NCBI RefSeq assembly: GCF_014652675.1
Contig: NZ_BMZG01000003.1
Location: forward strand, 1 to 64,000
Length of the DNA: 64,000 bases
Direction: 5' to 3'
DNA from: Formosimonas limnophila
GTDB lineage: Bacteria; Pseudomonadota; Gammaproteobacteria; Burkholderiales; Burkholderiaceae
The first letter of the stretch is position 1. Every line of letters begins with the position of its first letter. Positions 53,069 to 63,104 of this stretch are shown here, piece after piece. Below the pieces are notes generated by a model, which was not told the origin of the DNA, made no database searches, and saw only the letters and a program-made list of their open reading frames with translations. The position numbers and the translations under genes were made by a program.

Positions 53069-53350
53069 TTAGCTCGTAATCTGCACACCTTTCCAAAAGG
53101 CGACGCGATCTTTGACTGCTTCCGAACCTGCTTTTGGTTTTGGGTAATACCAAGCGGCGTTTTCGCTTGCTTTGCCGTTCACGTGCAGCGTGTAGTAGTG
53201 GGCAAGGCTTTTCCACGGGCAAGTGCTTTGATGGCTGCTGGAAATGATGTGCTCACGGTTAAGGGCTGACAGCGGAAAATAATGGTTGCCTTCAACCAAA
53301 ACAGAGTCATCTGATTCAGCAATGATGGTGTCGTTCCAAATGGCTTTCGT
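53069..53350 (-). CDS. DUF427-family protein with ACG in place of the start codon
   Basis: The frame encodes a full 93-residue DUF427 domain: KAIWNDTIIAESDDSVLVEG, then NHYFPLSALN, CPWKSLAHYY, ENAAWYYPKP and VAFWKG at the end. The family normally starts MKAxWN. Here the first codon is ACG (53348-53350) with AAGGGA at ribosome-site distance, and no ATG, GTG or TTG exists in frame near it. The first usual start is TTG 53299, which would delete the first strand. So it either uses ACG, starts inefficiently, or has lost its start. Function of DUF427 proteins is not established. Confidence 0.75.
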   Translation of the reverse strand, partial: TKAIWNDTIIAESDDSVLVEGNHYFPLSALNREHIISSSHQSTCPWKSLAHYYTLHVNGKASENAAWYYPKPKAGSEAVKDRVAFWKGVQITS

Positions 53351-53381
53351 AAGATTCCCTTTTGTTTGATGTGGCCCTAGT

Positions 53382-53960
53382 CTAGCGTAAATAGTAAGTC
53401 GTGCGTAGTTTTTTGATGCGGGCGATGTAGTTTTGGGTTTCTGCTGGCATTTTTGACAGTTTAAAGCGCTCGTAGGTGCTACCTTTATTTTTTGGCTTTA
53501 TGTATTGATCGACGTTACCCAAGCCCCAATTGTAAGCGGCCAGCGTGAGTTCTAAGTTCTTGTTATAACGGTTGTAAAGTTGATCAAGGTATTCAGCTGC
53601 GGCCTTGGCTGAATGCTCTGGGTGGGTGCGATCTTTGAGCCCCAAGTCACGTGCTGTCGGACTCATGAATTGAAAAAGTCCTTTCGCGCCTGCGTGGCTG
53701 GTGGCGTTGGGGTCGCCTGCTGACTCTTGGTGCATGACTGCTGAGAGTAGACCTTTGGGCAAGTTGTTTTGTTTTTCTAATTTTTCGAGCTCAAGTTTGT
53801 CTCGCCAGTCATAAATCTTCTCGGCTACGGTGTCATCGCCTGATTGATAGCCAAGCTCCTTGAGAATTGGCCACATCATCAAGGCGCAGGCGATGATAGT
53901 GACCAGTATCAACACGCGTTGAATAAATTTCTTGGGTGTTTGGGTGGTGATTTTGCTCAT
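53382..53960 (-). CDS. Membrane-anchored lytic transglycosylase (SLT domain)
   Basis: A 192-residue protein with an N-terminal membrane helix (about residues 14-32) and a soluble lysozyme-like domain. The catalytic Glu lies in SAVMHQESAGDPNA near residue 74, followed by GAKGLFQFMSPTARDLG and ELTLAAYNWGLGNVDQY, the three SLT motifs. It probably cuts peptidoglycan in the periplasm while anchored to the inner membrane. It is one of two transglycosylases in the window, with MltG. The stop is close to the start of the DUF427 gene, so the two may be co-transcribed. Confidence 0.9.
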   Translation of the reverse strand: MSKITTQTPKKFIQRVLILVTIIACALMMWPILKELGYQSGDDTVAEKIYDWRDKLELEKLEKQNNLPKGLLSAVMHQESAGDPNATSHAGAKGLFQFMSPTARDLGLKDRTHPEHSAKAAAEYLDQLYNRYNKNLELTLAAYNWGLGNVDQYIKPKNKGSTYERFKLSKMPAETQNYIARIKKLRTTYYLR

Positions 53961-54020
53961 GGGCGCAAGAATAGCACAGTGATTGCGATTGTTGATTATC
54001 TAGTGCAAGAAAATTTCGAT

Positions 54021-54051
54021 AAAAAAAGCCATCGATTTCGATGGCTTTTTT
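54021..54051. terminator. Intrinsic terminator downstream of rpmG
   Basis: AAAAAAGCCATCG/CGATGGCTTTTTT stem with a short loop; A-run and T-run make it functional in both directions. Confidence 0.9.
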
Positions 54052-54080
54052 GTGTCATGAGACCTGAAACAATTAAAAAA

Positions 54081-54236
54081 TTATTTGATTTTTGTTTCTT
54101 TGTAAATGACGTGTTTGCGTGCCACTGGATCAAATTTTTTGATTTCCATTTTTTCTGGCATGTTGCGTTTGTTCTTGTCAGTGGTATAGAAGTGACCAGT
54201 ACCTGCTGTTGATTCGAGTTTGATTTTATCGCGCAT
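54081..54236 (-). CDS. rpmG: 50S ribosomal protein L33
   Basis: A 51-residue L33. The sequence [19 protein letters not shown] and the tail [15 protein letters not shown] match proteobacterial L33. It lacks the CxxC pairs of zinc-binding L33, as usual in this group, so it is the zinc-independent form. GGAG precedes the ATG. It follows rpmB by 11 bases, the standard rpmB-rpmG operon. Confidence 0.95.
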   Translation of the reverse strand: MRDKIKLESTAGTGHFYTTDKNKRNMPEKMEIKKFDPVARKHVIYKETKIK

Positions 54237-54247
54237 GTTGCTGCTCC

Positions 54248-54481
54248 TTAGATTGTGCCGTTGGCACGCAAGTCTGCGAGGACTGCGTCAATGCCGTTTT
54301 TGTCGATGGTGCGCAATGCAGCGTTAGAAACACGCAGACGCACGAAACGGTTTTCTGATTCTACCCAAAAACGACGATTGTGCAGATTAGGCAAAAAGCG
54401 ACGGCGGGTTTTGTTGTGGGCGTGAGAAACATTGTTTCCCGACATTGGGCGTTTACCCGTTACTTGACATACACGTGCCAT
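54248..54481 (-). CDS. rpmB: 50S ribosomal protein L28
   Basis: A 77-residue L28 starting [20 protein letters not shown], with [19 protein letters not shown] in the middle and the C-terminal [15 protein letters not shown]. This is the normal proteobacterial length (E. coli 78). First gene of rpmB-rpmG. Confidence 0.97.
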   Translation of the reverse strand: MARVCQVTGKRPMSGNNVSHAHNKTRRRFLPNLHNRRFWVESENRFVRLRVSNAALRTIDKNGIDAVLADLRANGTI

Positions 54482-54610
54482 GATGGCTCCTTAATTTGCT
54501 GAAGATTCAAACCATGGTGGCTTTTGTTTTACCCTTTTTTCAAGGGGGTTAGCGCGGTTTGAACGCTCTTTGAACAAAAACCAGTTAAATTTTTTGTACC
54601 TAAACCGAAG

Positions 54611-54639
54611 ATTTTACGCGAAAAATCTCGCTGATGCAA
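54611..54639 (-). promoter_or_regulatory. rpmB-rpmG promoter
   Basis: On the minus strand TTGCAT, 17 bases, TAAAAT. It lies about 130 bases upstream of rpmB, giving a leader of about 120 bases. The rest of 54482-54735 shows no gene. Confidence 0.5.
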
Positions 54640-54735
54640 GGTTTTATAAGAGCCGCTTGCTGTGAATTTGGTGTTTTGGCACATTGGTGCTGATTTTTGT
54701 GCATTTTTTAAGAGAAATACGATCCGATTTAGGGG

Positions 54736-55476
54736 TTAAAAGTCTCCCCAAACGGCGTTAAGTGCTGCAATAGCGGCTAAGCCAGCAGACTCTGTGCGCA
54801 ATACGCGCGGGCCGAGTACGGTGTTGGTGAAGGCTGAGACTTGTGCATGTGCGAGCTCCTTGTCATCAAAGCCGCCTTCTGGGCCGATGAGCAGCGTGAT
54901 TTCTTGGTTTTCTGACGGTGTGGATAGGGTTTTAAATGGAACAGCACCGTTGGGATGCAGCATCAGTTTGAGGCTGGGCTGGGATTTTTGTGTGTCGAGG
55001 AATCTGGTCAGAGGCTGTGGCGCGTCCAATTGAGGTAGGACATTGCGGCCACATTGCGCACAGGCTGCGACTATGATGCGCTGCCAGTGCTCTACTTTTT
55101 TTGTGGCACGCTCTGGGGTGAGTTTGATTTGGCTTTTGGCTGAAAATAATGGTGTGATGCGGGTGACGCCGAGTTCCACGGCTTTTTCGATGGTCCAGTC
55201 CATTTTGTCGCCAACAGAGAGGCACTGAGCAAGTGTAATGGATAGCGGAGGCTCAACAGAAATGGCGTCAATGGCGGTGAGGATGGCGTGGGCTGATTTT
55301 TTTTCGATTTGAGTCAGTTGTGCGTGGGCTTGGTTGCCGACGCCATCAAACAGTCTGATTTCATGGCTTTCACGTAGGCGAAGAACATTGACTGCATGAT
55401 GGAAAATGTCATTGGGCAGCTCGAACGGGTGGTGCATTGCTGGCAGCGGTGCTGCGTAGTAAAAACGAAAACTCAT
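54736..55476 (-). CDS. rsmE: 16S rRNA (U1498-N3)-methyltransferase
   Basis: SPOUT-class methyltransferase for m3U1498 of 16S rRNA. An N-terminal PUA-like part (FHHAVNVLRLRESHEIRLFDG) precedes the knot domain with LIGPEGGFDDKELAHA near residue 195 and LGPRVLRTESAGLAAIA near the end, which form the SAM-binding trefoil knot. Length 246 matches E. coli (243). Divergent from ribBA. Confidence 0.95.
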   Translation of the reverse strand: MSFRFYYAAPLPAMHHPFELPNDIFHHAVNVLRLRESHEIRLFDGVGNQAHAQLTQIEKKSAHAILTAIDAISVEPPLSITLAQCLSVGDKMDWTIEKAVELGVTRITPLFSAKSQIKLTPERATKKVEHWQRIIVAACAQCGRNVLPQLDAPQPLTRFLDTQKSQPSLKLMLHPNGAVPFKTLSTPSENQEITLLIGPEGGFDDKELAHAQVSAFTNTVLGPRVLRTESAGLAAIAALNAVWGDF

Positions 55477-55579
55477 GATTTGGCTTTCTTAAAAATTGCA
55501 TCAATTGTAGCGTAAGTCGTGACTATCATTAGCGCATTAAGTTCACGTACAATGGTGTTTTATATTATTGGAGTCTTAT

Positions 55580-56698
55580 ATGACGATGTCGATTTCCCCC
55601 ACCTCTGAGATTGTTGAGGAAATTAAAGCGGGGCGTATGGTGATTTTGGTGGACGAAGAGGATCGTGAGAATGAAGGTGATGTGATTCTTGCGGCTGATT
55701 TTGTGACGCCTGAAGCGATTAACTTTATGGCCAAGCATTGCCGTGGTCTCGTTTGTTTGACGTTGACGCAAGCGCGCTGTGATGCACTGGGACTCAATAT
55801 GATGGTCAGCGACGGTGGTAACGGGACGCAATTTGGTACGAATTTTACAGTGTCTATTGAAGCGAAAGAGGGGGTGACGACAGGTATTTCGGCGGCTGAT
55901 CGTGCTTTGACGATCAAGGTTGCCGCTGGAGAGCAATACACCGCTGCCGATATTGTTCAACCAGGGCATGTGTTCCCTGTGCGTGCTGTGGAGGGTGGTG
56001 TTTTGGTTCGTGCTGGTCACACTGAAGCGGGTTGTGATTTGGCCGCTTTGGCTGGATTGACGCCTGCGTCGGTCATTTGCGAAATCATGAAAGATGATGG
56101 CGAGATGGCACGTTTGCCCGACTTGATGGTGTTTGCCCAAGAGCACGGCTTGAAAATAGGTACCATTACTGACCTCATCGCTTATCGAAGTCAAAAAGAA
56201 ACGTTGATTCAGCGCGTTGGTGAGCGTGAGATGCAAACTGCTCAGGGGTTGTTTCATGCGATTGCATATAAAGAGTCATGCAGTGACAATGTTCATCTCG
56301 TTTTAACCAAAGGTGATGTTGCCAATACGGAGGTGGTGCCTGTCCGTGTGCATGAGCCGTTATCGGTGCTTGATGTGTTGGATGTGGCGAAAACCACACA
56401 TTCTGTGTCTCTTGACGCGGCACTCAAGCACATTGAACAGGAAGGCGTTGGTGTGGCTGTTTTGCTTAATTGCCAAGAGTCTTCTGCGCGCTTAACGGCG
56501 CAATTTTCTCGATTGAATGCGCAAGAGCGTGGTGAAAAGCTGGCCAAAAAAGCGCCAACGGAGTTGCTTTTGTACGGTATTGGTGCGCAAATTCTAAAAG
56601 ACGTTGGTGTGCAAAAAATGATGCTGCTTGGTAGTCCTCGCAAAATGCCATCCATGGGTGGTTTCGGCTTGGAGGTGGTTGGTTTTAGTGGTGTATGA
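55580..56698 (+). CDS. ribBA: 3,4-dihydroxy-2-butanone 4-phosphate synthase with degenerate GTP cyclohydrolase II-like domain
   Basis: Riboflavin pathway enzyme. The first 200 residues are a complete DHBP synthase: VDEEDRENEGDVILAA, FMAKHCRGLVCL, TGISAADRA and HVFPVRAVEGGVLVRAGHTEA. The following 165 residues align in position with GTP cyclohydrolase II, but the zinc ligands are gone: where active enzymes have an SECLTGD...C.C segment, this protein has VHEPLSVLDVL. It is therefore expected to make only DHBP. Start ATG 55580 has GGAG seven bases upstream. No FMN riboswitch fits in the roughly 100-base upstream gap. Confidence 0.92.
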   Translation: MTMSISPTSEIVEEIKAGRMVILVDEEDRENEGDVILAADFVTPEAINFMAKHCRGLVCLTLTQARCDALGLNMMVSDGGNGTQFGTNFTVSIEAKEGVTTGISAADRALTIKVAAGEQYTAADIVQPGHVFPVRAVEGGVLVRAGHTEAGCDLAALAGLTPASVICEIMKDDGEMARLPDLMVFAQEHGLKIGTITDLIAYRSQKETLIQRVGEREMQTAQGLFHAIAYKESCSDNVHLVLTKGDVANTEVVPVRVHEPLSVLDVLDVAKTTHSVSLDAALKHIEQEGVGVAVLLNCQESSARLTAQFSRLNAQERGEKLAKKAPTELLLYGIGAQILKDVGVQKMMLLGSPRKMPSMGGFGLEVVGFSGV

Positions 56699-56820
56699 GT
56701 GAATCCCCTGTGTTGGCTGCGTATTGGCTGAGTTAATACCCAGGCTCGTGTTTCTTATGCACACGGATGGTTTCGAGCACCTCGCAGCTCCATTATTTCT
56801 AATTTTTAAAAGGATAAAAA

Positions 56821-57558
56821 ATGCCCGCTCAATGGCTTATTGGTAACTGGAAAATGAATGGTAGCATGGACAGTAACGCAGCACTTCTGACAGAAATTCG
56901 CCAAGTCTCAGGTTCGGCCAAAATGGCAGTGGCTGTACCGCATCCCTATCTCTCGCAGGCGAGAGATGCATTGTCTGGCTCTGAGGTTCAAGTATCAGCT
57001 CAGAATCTATCCGCGTTCGAGAAAGGCGCTTATACAGGTGAGGTCTCAGCCCTAATGCTTTGCGAGTTCGGTGTGAAGCTCGCGCTGGTTGGCCACTCAG
57101 AGCGTCGTCATTTGTTTGGTGAGTCGGACGAAGTGGTTGCAGCCAAAACCATAGCGGCGCTTAATGCTCGATTAACACCTGTTGTCTGTGTAGGTGAGAC
57201 TCTGACTGAGCGTGAAGCAGGCAATGCCAAAGAGGTTGTCTTGCGTCAGCTTAATGCAGTCATTGATGGCATCGGAGCAGAACGCTTAAGCCGCTGCATT
57301 TTGGCTTATGAGCCCGTATGGGCCATCGGTACGGGAAAAACGGCCAGTCCTGAGCAAGCTCAAGAAGTCCATGGCTGGTTGCGAGAGATCGCTGTGCAGT
57401 CAGGTGCGGCAGGTGTCAGCATTTTGTACGGTGGCAGTGTGAAAGCCAATAATGCCGCAGAGATGTTTGCTCAGCCCGATGTCAATGGCGGTTTGATTGG
57501 TGGAGCCTCGCTCGATGCCAATGAGTTTATCGCGATTTATCAAGCGCTGTGTGCATAG
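56821..57558 (+). CDS. tpiA: Triose-phosphate isomerase
   Basis: Interconverts dihydroxyacetone phosphate and glyceraldehyde 3-phosphate. NWKMNG (catalytic Lys), GHSERRHLFGE (catalytic His) and AYEPVWAIGTGKTAS (catalytic Glu and flexible loop) are complete, as is LYGGSVKANN near the end. Length 245. AAGGA precedes the ATG. Unlike many proteobacteria it is not followed by secG here, but by tkt. The 122-base gap before it shows nothing clear. Confidence 0.97.
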   Translation: MPAQWLIGNWKMNGSMDSNAALLTEIRQVSGSAKMAVAVPHPYLSQARDALSGSEVQVSAQNLSAFEKGAYTGEVSALMLCEFGVKLALVGHSERRHLFGESDEVVAAKTIAALNARLTPVVCVGETLTEREAGNAKEVVLRQLNAVIDGIGAERLSRCILAYEPVWAIGTGKTASPEQAQEVHGWLREIAVQSGAAGVSILYGGSVKANNAAEMFAQPDVNGGLIGGASLDANEFIAIYQALCA

Positions 57559-57592
57559 GTTTCGGGCGTTTTTATTCCGCTTGTGTATTTTA

Positions 57593-57621
57593 GTCACAGC
57601 CCGCAAGGCATCTGCTAGAAT
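57593..57621 (+). promoter_or_regulatory. Predicted tkt promoter
   Basis: GTCACA (4 of 6 matches to the -35 consensus), a 17-base spacer and TAGAAT (5 of 6 to the -10), 74 bases upstream of the tkt start. Confidence 0.45.
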
Positions 57622-57695
57622 ACGTGATTTTTATTTCGGAAATGCGGCGCGCTGTGTTTCCTCTACTTTCTCAATAAAATTGTTAAGAGGTTTTC

Positions 57696-59711
57696 ATGTC
57701 AGCAAGCAATAAACAAATGGCGAATGCTATCCGTGCGTTGTCGATGGATGCAGTTCAAAAAGCGAATTCTGGCCACCCTGGGATGCCGATGGGTATGGCT
57801 GATATTGCTGTGGCATTGTGGAGTCCAGCCAGTGGGTTGTTTAAACATAACCCAACGGATTCAAAATGGTTTGATCGCGATCGCTTCATTTTGTCGAATG
57901 GACACGGCTCAATGTTGCTTTACTCGTTGTTGCATCTGACGGGTTACAAGCTGACAATGAATGACATCAAAAACTTCCGCCAATTGCATTCAAAAACAGC
58001 GGGTCACCCTGAGTATGGCTTTGCCGAAGGGATTGAAACCACCACGGGCCCGCTGGGTCAGGGTATTGCTAACGCAGTGGGTATGGCCTTGACTGAGAAA
58101 CTCCTTGCGCAAGAATTCAACAAAGATGGTCACAATATCGTTGATCATTCGACTTTTGTTTTCCTTGGTGACGGCTGCATGATGGAGGGTGTGAGCCACG
58201 AAGCGTGCGCGTTGGCAGGTACATTAAATCTGTCGAAACTTATCGCTATTTATGACGACAACGGTATTTCGATTGACGGCCAAGTTGATCCTTGGTTCAC
58301 AGATGACACGCCTAAACGCTTTGAGTCTTATGGTTGGAACGTGATTCGCAACGTCGATGGCCATGATGTTGCTGCCGTCAAAAAAGCGATTGAAGACGCG
58401 AAGAAAAACGCGCCAAAAGACACTGGCCCGACATTGATTTGCTGTAAAACCACCATTGGTTTTGGCTCACCTAAATTCCAAGGTACGGACAAAGTTCATG
58501 GTGCTGCATTGGGTGCTGAAGAAGTGGCAGCGACGCGCGCACACATTGGCTGGGAATATCCAGCATTTGAAGTGCCTCAAGATATTTATGATGCTTGGGA
58601 CTCTAAAACCACGGGTGCAGCGGCACAAAAAGAATGGCAAGAACGCTTTAATGACTACGCGAAAAAATTCCCCAGAGAAGCCAAAGAATTCACACGCCGC
58701 ATGAAAGGCGAATTGCCCGCGGACTTTGACAAGGCCGTTGAAGCATATCTCAAAACTTGCGCTGAAAAAGCGGAAACCATCGCTTCACGCAAAGCTTCTC
58801 AAAACGCCATTGAAGCCTATGCGCCTTCATTGCCTGAGTTCCTCGGCGGTTCGGCTGATTTGACCAGCTCGAATCTAACCAACTGGTCAACCTGCGTTCG
58901 CTTAAAACCAGGTCAATGGGGCAATCATATTAGTTACGGTGTGCGCGAATTCGGCATGAGTGCGATTATGAACGGCATTGCTTTGCACGGTGGCTATTTG
59001 CCGTTTGGTGCGACGTTCTTGACATTCTCTGATTACTCACGCAACGCATTGCGTATGGCTGCGTTGATGAAAATCCGTACGCTGTTTGTCTTCACACATG
59101 ACTCGATTGGCGTGGGTGAAGATGGTCCGACACATCAACCTGTCGAGCACACAGCCAGCTTGCGTTTGATTCCGAATCTCGATGTATGGCGCCCATGCGA
59201 TACCACCGAGTCAGTCGTGGCTTGGGCCCAGTCGATTAAGCGTCCAGACGGCCCATCGACCATGATTTATACCCGTCAAAATTTGCAGTTTCAAAAACGC
59301 AATGCGACACAAACCAAAAACATCGCCAAAGGTGGCTATGTTCTCCGCGATGTTAAAGCCGCGAAGGAAAAAGCACAAATCGTCCTCATCGCCACTGGCT
59401 CAGAAGTCGATCTTATTGTTAAAGCTGCAGACGTGCTCGTAGCCAAAGGTGTTTCAACTCGCGTGGTTTCGATGCCGTGCACCAATGTATTTAATCGCCA
59501 AACTGCTGCTTACAAAAAGAGCGTACTCGGCGAAGGCATCGCACGCGTGGCCGTTGAAGCTGGTGTGACAGATACATGGTGGCGTTATCAGTGCGCGGCG
59601 GTGATTGGGATGGAATGTTTCGGTGAGTCTGCGCCCGCGCCAGAGTTGTTTAAGTTGTTTGGTTTCACTGTTGAAAACGTGGTGAACACCGCTTTATCAG
59701 TATTGCAGTAA
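57696..59711 (+). CDS. tkt: Transketolase
   Basis: TPP-dependent enzyme of the non-oxidative pentose phosphate pathway. [15 protein letters not shown] near the start, the TPP/Mg motif [13 protein letters not shown] to [10 protein letters not shown] near residues 155-190, and the transketolase signature [19 protein letters not shown] near residue 465 are present. Length 671 (E. coli 663). It lies directly upstream of gap on the same strand, with a hairpin between. Confidence 0.97.
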   Translation: MSASNKQMANAIRALSMDAVQKANSGHPGMPMGMADIAVALWSPASGLFKHNPTDSKWFDRDRFILSNGHGSMLLYSLLHLTGYKLTMNDIKNFRQLHSKTAGHPEYGFAEGIETTTGPLGQGIANAVGMALTEKLLAQEFNKDGHNIVDHSTFVFLGDGCMMEGVSHEACALAGTLNLSKLIAIYDDNGISIDGQVDPWFTDDTPKRFESYGWNVIRNVDGHDVAAVKKAIEDAKKNAPKDTGPTLICCKTTIGFGSPKFQGTDKVHGAALGAEEVAATRAHIGWEYPAFEVPQDIYDAWDSKTTGAAAQKEWQERFNDYAKKFPREAKEFTRRMKGELPADFDKAVEAYLKTCAEKAETIASRKASQNAIEAYAPSLPEFLGGSADLTSSNLTNWSTCVRLKPGQWGNHISYGVREFGMSAIMNGIALHGGYLPFGATFLTFSDYSRNALRMAALMKIRTLFVFTHDSIGVGEDGPTHQPVEHTASLRLIPNLDVWRPCDTTESVVAWAQSIKRPDGPSTMIYTRQNLQFQKRNATQTKNIAKGGYVLRDVKAAKEKAQIVLIATGSEVDLIVKAADVLVAKGVSTRVVSMPCTNVFNRQTAAYKKSVLGEGIARVAVEAGVTDTWWRYQCAAVIGMECFGESAPAPELFKLFGFTVENVVNTALSVLQ

Positions 59712-59719
59712 ATGGCTCA

Positions 59720-59748
59720 AAGCATCTCGCTTTCATAGCGAGGTGCTT
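59720..59748 (+). terminator. Hairpin after tkt
   Basis: Twelve-base stem AAGCATCTCGCT/AGCGAGGTGCTT with one G-U pair and a five-base loop, immediately after the stop. The T-tract is poor, so it may be a weak terminator or a processing/stability hairpin ahead of gap. Confidence 0.55.
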
Positions 59749-59843
59749 GTGAGTTGCGATAGACAGTAGTACCGTGGACAAGTCGCTTGTCCGTTTATAA
59801 AAAAGAGGGAAGTTATTTTTAACTTAATATTGGAGAAACAACA

Positions 59844-60854
59844 ATGACCATCAAAGTAGCCATCAACGGTTATGGCCGTATTGGCCGAAATATTTTGCGC
59901 GCGCATTATGAAGGCGGCAAAAAGCACGACATCGAAATTGTCGCCATCAATGACTTGGGCGATGCAAAAATCAACGCTTATTTGACACAGTTTGATACGG
60001 CTCATGGCAAATTCCCAGGTACCGTAACCGTAGATGGTGACTCTATCATCGTCAATGGCGACCGTATCAAAGTATTGGCAGAACGCGATCCTGCCAAATT
60101 GCCTTGGGGCGAATTGGGCGTGGACGTCGTTATGGAGTGCACAGGTTTTTTCACCACCAAAGAAGCGGCATCTAAACATCTCCAAGGCGGAGCGAAAAAA
60201 GTCATTATCTCAGCACCTGGCGGTAAAGACGTGGATGCAACCGTTGTGTACGGTGTGAATCACCATGTGCTCAAATCAACGGACACAGTGGTTTCTAACG
60301 CGTCTTGCACCACCAATTGCTTGGCTCCTTTGGTCAAACCACTGCACGATGCGATTGGCGTGGTGAGTGGTCTCATGACCACTGTTCACTCATACACAAA
60401 TGATCAACGTCTGACTGACGTTTATCACGAAGACATGCGCCGCGCGCGCTCTGCCACCATGAGCATGATTCCGACGAAAACAGGCGCAGCGGCGGCGGTT
60501 GGTCTCGTATTACCAGAGTTGAATGGTAAGCTCGATGGTTATGCGATTCGCGTACCAACCATTAATGTGTCTTTGGTGGATTTGTCATTCGTAGCAGCAC
60601 GTGACACAACGGTTGAAGAAGTCAATAGCATCATGAAAGCAGCGTCTGAAGGCCCACTCAAGGGTATTTTGGGCTACGTCACCGAGCCGCTCGTTTCAGT
60701 AGACTTTAATCATGACCCAGCGTCGTCATCGTATGACGTGAGTCTCACCAAAGTTTCTGGACGCTTGGTCAAAGTGGGTAGTTGGTATGACAATGAATGG
60801 GGTTTCTCTAACCGCATGTTGGACACGACTGTCGCATTGATGAGTGCTAAATAA
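59844..60854 (+). CDS. gap: Glyceraldehyde-3-phosphate dehydrogenase
   Basis: NAD-dependent glycolytic dehydrogenase. [15 protein letters not shown] binds the nucleotide; the catalytic Cys lies in [15 protein letters not shown] near residue 155 and the His in [30 protein letters not shown] closes the protein. Length 336 is standard. GGAGAAACAACA precedes the ATG. pgk, a frequent neighbour, does not follow; glyS does. Confidence 0.97.
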   Translation: MTIKVAINGYGRIGRNILRAHYEGGKKHDIEIVAINDLGDAKINAYLTQFDTAHGKFPGTVTVDGDSIIVNGDRIKVLAERDPAKLPWGELGVDVVMECTGFFTTKEAASKHLQGGAKKVIISAPGGKDVDATVVYGVNHHVLKSTDTVVSNASCTTNCLAPLVKPLHDAIGVVSGLMTTVHSYTNDQRLTDVYHEDMRRARSATMSMIPTKTGAAAAVGLVLPELNGKLDGYAIRVPTINVSLVDLSFVAARDTTVEEVNSIMKAASEGPLKGILGYVTEPLVSVDFNHDPASSSYDVSLTKVSGRLVKVGSWYDNEWGFSNRMLDTTVALMSAK

Positions 60855-60987
60855 AATCAAGTATCAATGTACTTGAATGGAGGCGGGCTTTATGCCCGCC
60901 AACTGCGTATTAGAAGGTCATTGATTTGTGGTTTTGAGTACGAGACCAAAAATGAATCACCGTATTTAAGAAGATGAAAGCAGAGCG

Positions 60988-63099
60988 ATGACAACACAAG
61001 ATTTATTGGTTGAATTATTGACCGAAGAGTTACCACCCAAAGCCCTCAACAAATTATCAACAGCCTTTGCCAATGGCGTGTATGAAGCATTGACTCAGCT
61101 GGGTTTGGCGGGTTCAGAATCACAACGACACGCTTATGCGACACCGCGTCGTTTGGCGGTCAGTATTTCAAATGTTGTTGAGCAGGCCGCTGATGTTACG
61201 CGCCGCGACAAAGTGCTGCCTGTTTCAGTCGGCTTGGATGTGAATGGTCAGGCGACAGCGTCACTGACGAAAAAACTCACAGCGATGGGTTTTCCAGACA
61301 AAACGCCAGCAGACTTAGACATTGAAAATGATGGCAAGCAAGACGTGTTTTTTATTAGCTATACCCAAAAAGGGGCGATTTTGGCTGAGGTTTTGCAAAC
61401 AGTTTTGTCGGACGTTTCTGCCAAATTACCGATTCCGAAAGTCATGACCTACCAAATTCACGCAGGCACGGCAGCGCAAGAAGATGTGCAGTTTGTGCGA
61501 CCCGTCAAACGCGCCTTGGTTTTGTGGGGCGATGATGTGTTGCCTGTGACTGTATTTGGTGTCAAAGCCGACCGCTTGACCGATGGTCATCGGTTTATGA
61601 GCGAGCCTGCATTGTCTGTAAAAAACGCCGCAGATTACACCCATGTGCTGCGCAATCAAGGCATGGTTGAACCTGATTTTAAAGTGCGTCGTGAAAGCAT
61701 TTATGAGCAGTTGAAACTAAAGGCAGACGCTCATCAAGTCATCATGCCCGATGAGTTACTGGATGAAGTGACGGCCTTGACTGAGTGGCCTGTGGTATAT
61801 AAGGCATCATTCGATGAATCGTTTTTATCTGTGCCGCAAGAGTGCTTGATTTTGACGATGCAAACCAATCAAAAATACTTTGCCATGACAGACGCCACAG
61901 GTGCGCTGGTTAATGAGTTTTTGGTCATATCAAACATTCTCACAGATGAACCTGATAACATCATCGAAGGCAATGCGCGTGTGGTGCGTCCCCGTCTGGC
62001 CGATGCGCAGTTCTTCTTTGAGCAAGACAAGAAAAAATCACTCGATAACATGGTGGCCAAACTGAGTAATGTGGTCTACCACAACAAACTCGGTTCGCAA
62101 GGCGAACGCGTCACGCGAGTGAAAAACATCGCGGCTTATCTCGCCACAGCCTTGAATGCGAATGTCGCTAACGCACAGCGTGCCGCAACCATTGCTAAAG
62201 CGGATTTGGTTAGCGACATGGTCGGTGAGTTTCCTGAGTTGCAAGGTGTGATGGGGCGTTATTATGCAACGCACCATGGTGAGAGTGCTGATGTTGCTGC
62301 GGCGTGTGCAGAACACTATCAACCGCGCTTCGCAGGTGATGAGTTGCCAGCCACAACCACGGGTTTAATCACTGCGTTGGCTGACAAGCTCGAAACCTTG
62401 GTGGGAATCTGGGGGATTGGTTTGCAGCCGACAGGCGAGAAAGACCCATTCGCTTTGCGTCGCCACGCCTTGGGCGTGGTGCGGATGATTCTTGAGAAAA
62501 GACTACCTTTATCTTTATCTGAAACCTTGGCGGCGGTTCAGTCAGAGTTTAACGACAATATGCAAGTGAAAAACAGCGAGCAAGCTGTGAAGACGTTCAT
62601 GCTGGATAGGCTCAAAGGCATGCTCAAAGACCAAGGCTATGCACCCGCACACATTGAAGCGGTGTTGTCGAATAACCCTGATCGTTTGGATGAAGTTGAG
62701 GACAAGCTTGCTGCTGTCAAGGCATTCGCAGTGTTGCCCGAAGCCACGAATCTGGCTGCTGCCAACAAACGTTGCGTGAATATTTTGCGCAAAGCGACTG
62801 AGAAAGATGAAGCCATTGCGCCTGAAGTCGATAAAACCCTATTGTCTGAGTCCGCTGAGCAAGCATTGGCCAATGCGGTTGAGGCGGTTCGCCCATCGGT
62901 ACAAACGGCGATTGAACAGCGTGCTTATCAGACAGCCTTGACGTCATTGGCGAGTTTACGTGAACCTGTTGATGCGTTTTTTGTGGATGTGATGGTGATG
63001 GTGGATGATGCGGCGGTGCGTGCGAATCGCTTGAAACTGTTGCAAGACTTGGCGCAATTAATGAACGGCGTTGCGGATATTTCGCAACTTGCGGTGTAA
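60988..63099 (+). CDS. glyS: Glycine-tRNA ligase beta subunit
   Basis: Beta subunit of the alpha2-beta2 bacterial glycyl-tRNA synthetase. LLVELLTEELPPKAL at the start, YATPRRLAVSI near residue 50, TRVKNIAAYLA in the middle and DPFALRRHALGVVRMI near residue 490 are family landmarks; the C-terminus is the anticodon-binding DALR-like domain. Length 703 (E. coli 689). The alpha subunit gene glyQ, usually directly upstream, is not adjacent here. Confidence 0.96.
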   Translation: MTTQDLLVELLTEELPPKALNKLSTAFANGVYEALTQLGLAGSESQRHAYATPRRLAVSISNVVEQAADVTRRDKVLPVSVGLDVNGQATASLTKKLTAMGFPDKTPADLDIENDGKQDVFFISYTQKGAILAEVLQTVLSDVSAKLPIPKVMTYQIHAGTAAQEDVQFVRPVKRALVLWGDDVLPVTVFGVKADRLTDGHRFMSEPALSVKNAADYTHVLRNQGMVEPDFKVRRESIYEQLKLKADAHQVIMPDELLDEVTALTEWPVVYKASFDESFLSVPQECLILTMQTNQKYFAMTDATGALVNEFLVISNILTDEPDNIIEGNARVVRPRLADAQFFFEQDKKKSLDNMVAKLSNVVYHNKLGSQGERVTRVKNIAAYLATALNANVANAQRAATIAKADLVSDMVGEFPELQGVMGRYYATHHGESADVAAACAEHYQPRFAGDELPATTTGLITALADKLETLVGIWGIGLQPTGEKDPFALRRHALGVVRMILEKRLPLSLSETLAAVQSEFNDNMQVKNSEQAVKTFMLDRLKGMLKDQGYAPAHIEAVLSNNPDRLDEVEDKLAAVKAFAVLPEATNLAAANKRCVNILRKATEKDEAIAPEVDKTLLSESAEQALANAVEAVRPSVQTAIEQRAYQTALTSLASLREPVDAFFVDVMVMVDDAAVRANRLKLLQDLAQLMNGVADISQLAV

Positions 63100-63104
63100 A
63101 CACG

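Noticed and set aside
55477-55579. Possible FMN riboswitch ahead of ribBA
   Set aside because: Only about 100 bases are available and none of the conserved FMN-element helices are visible.
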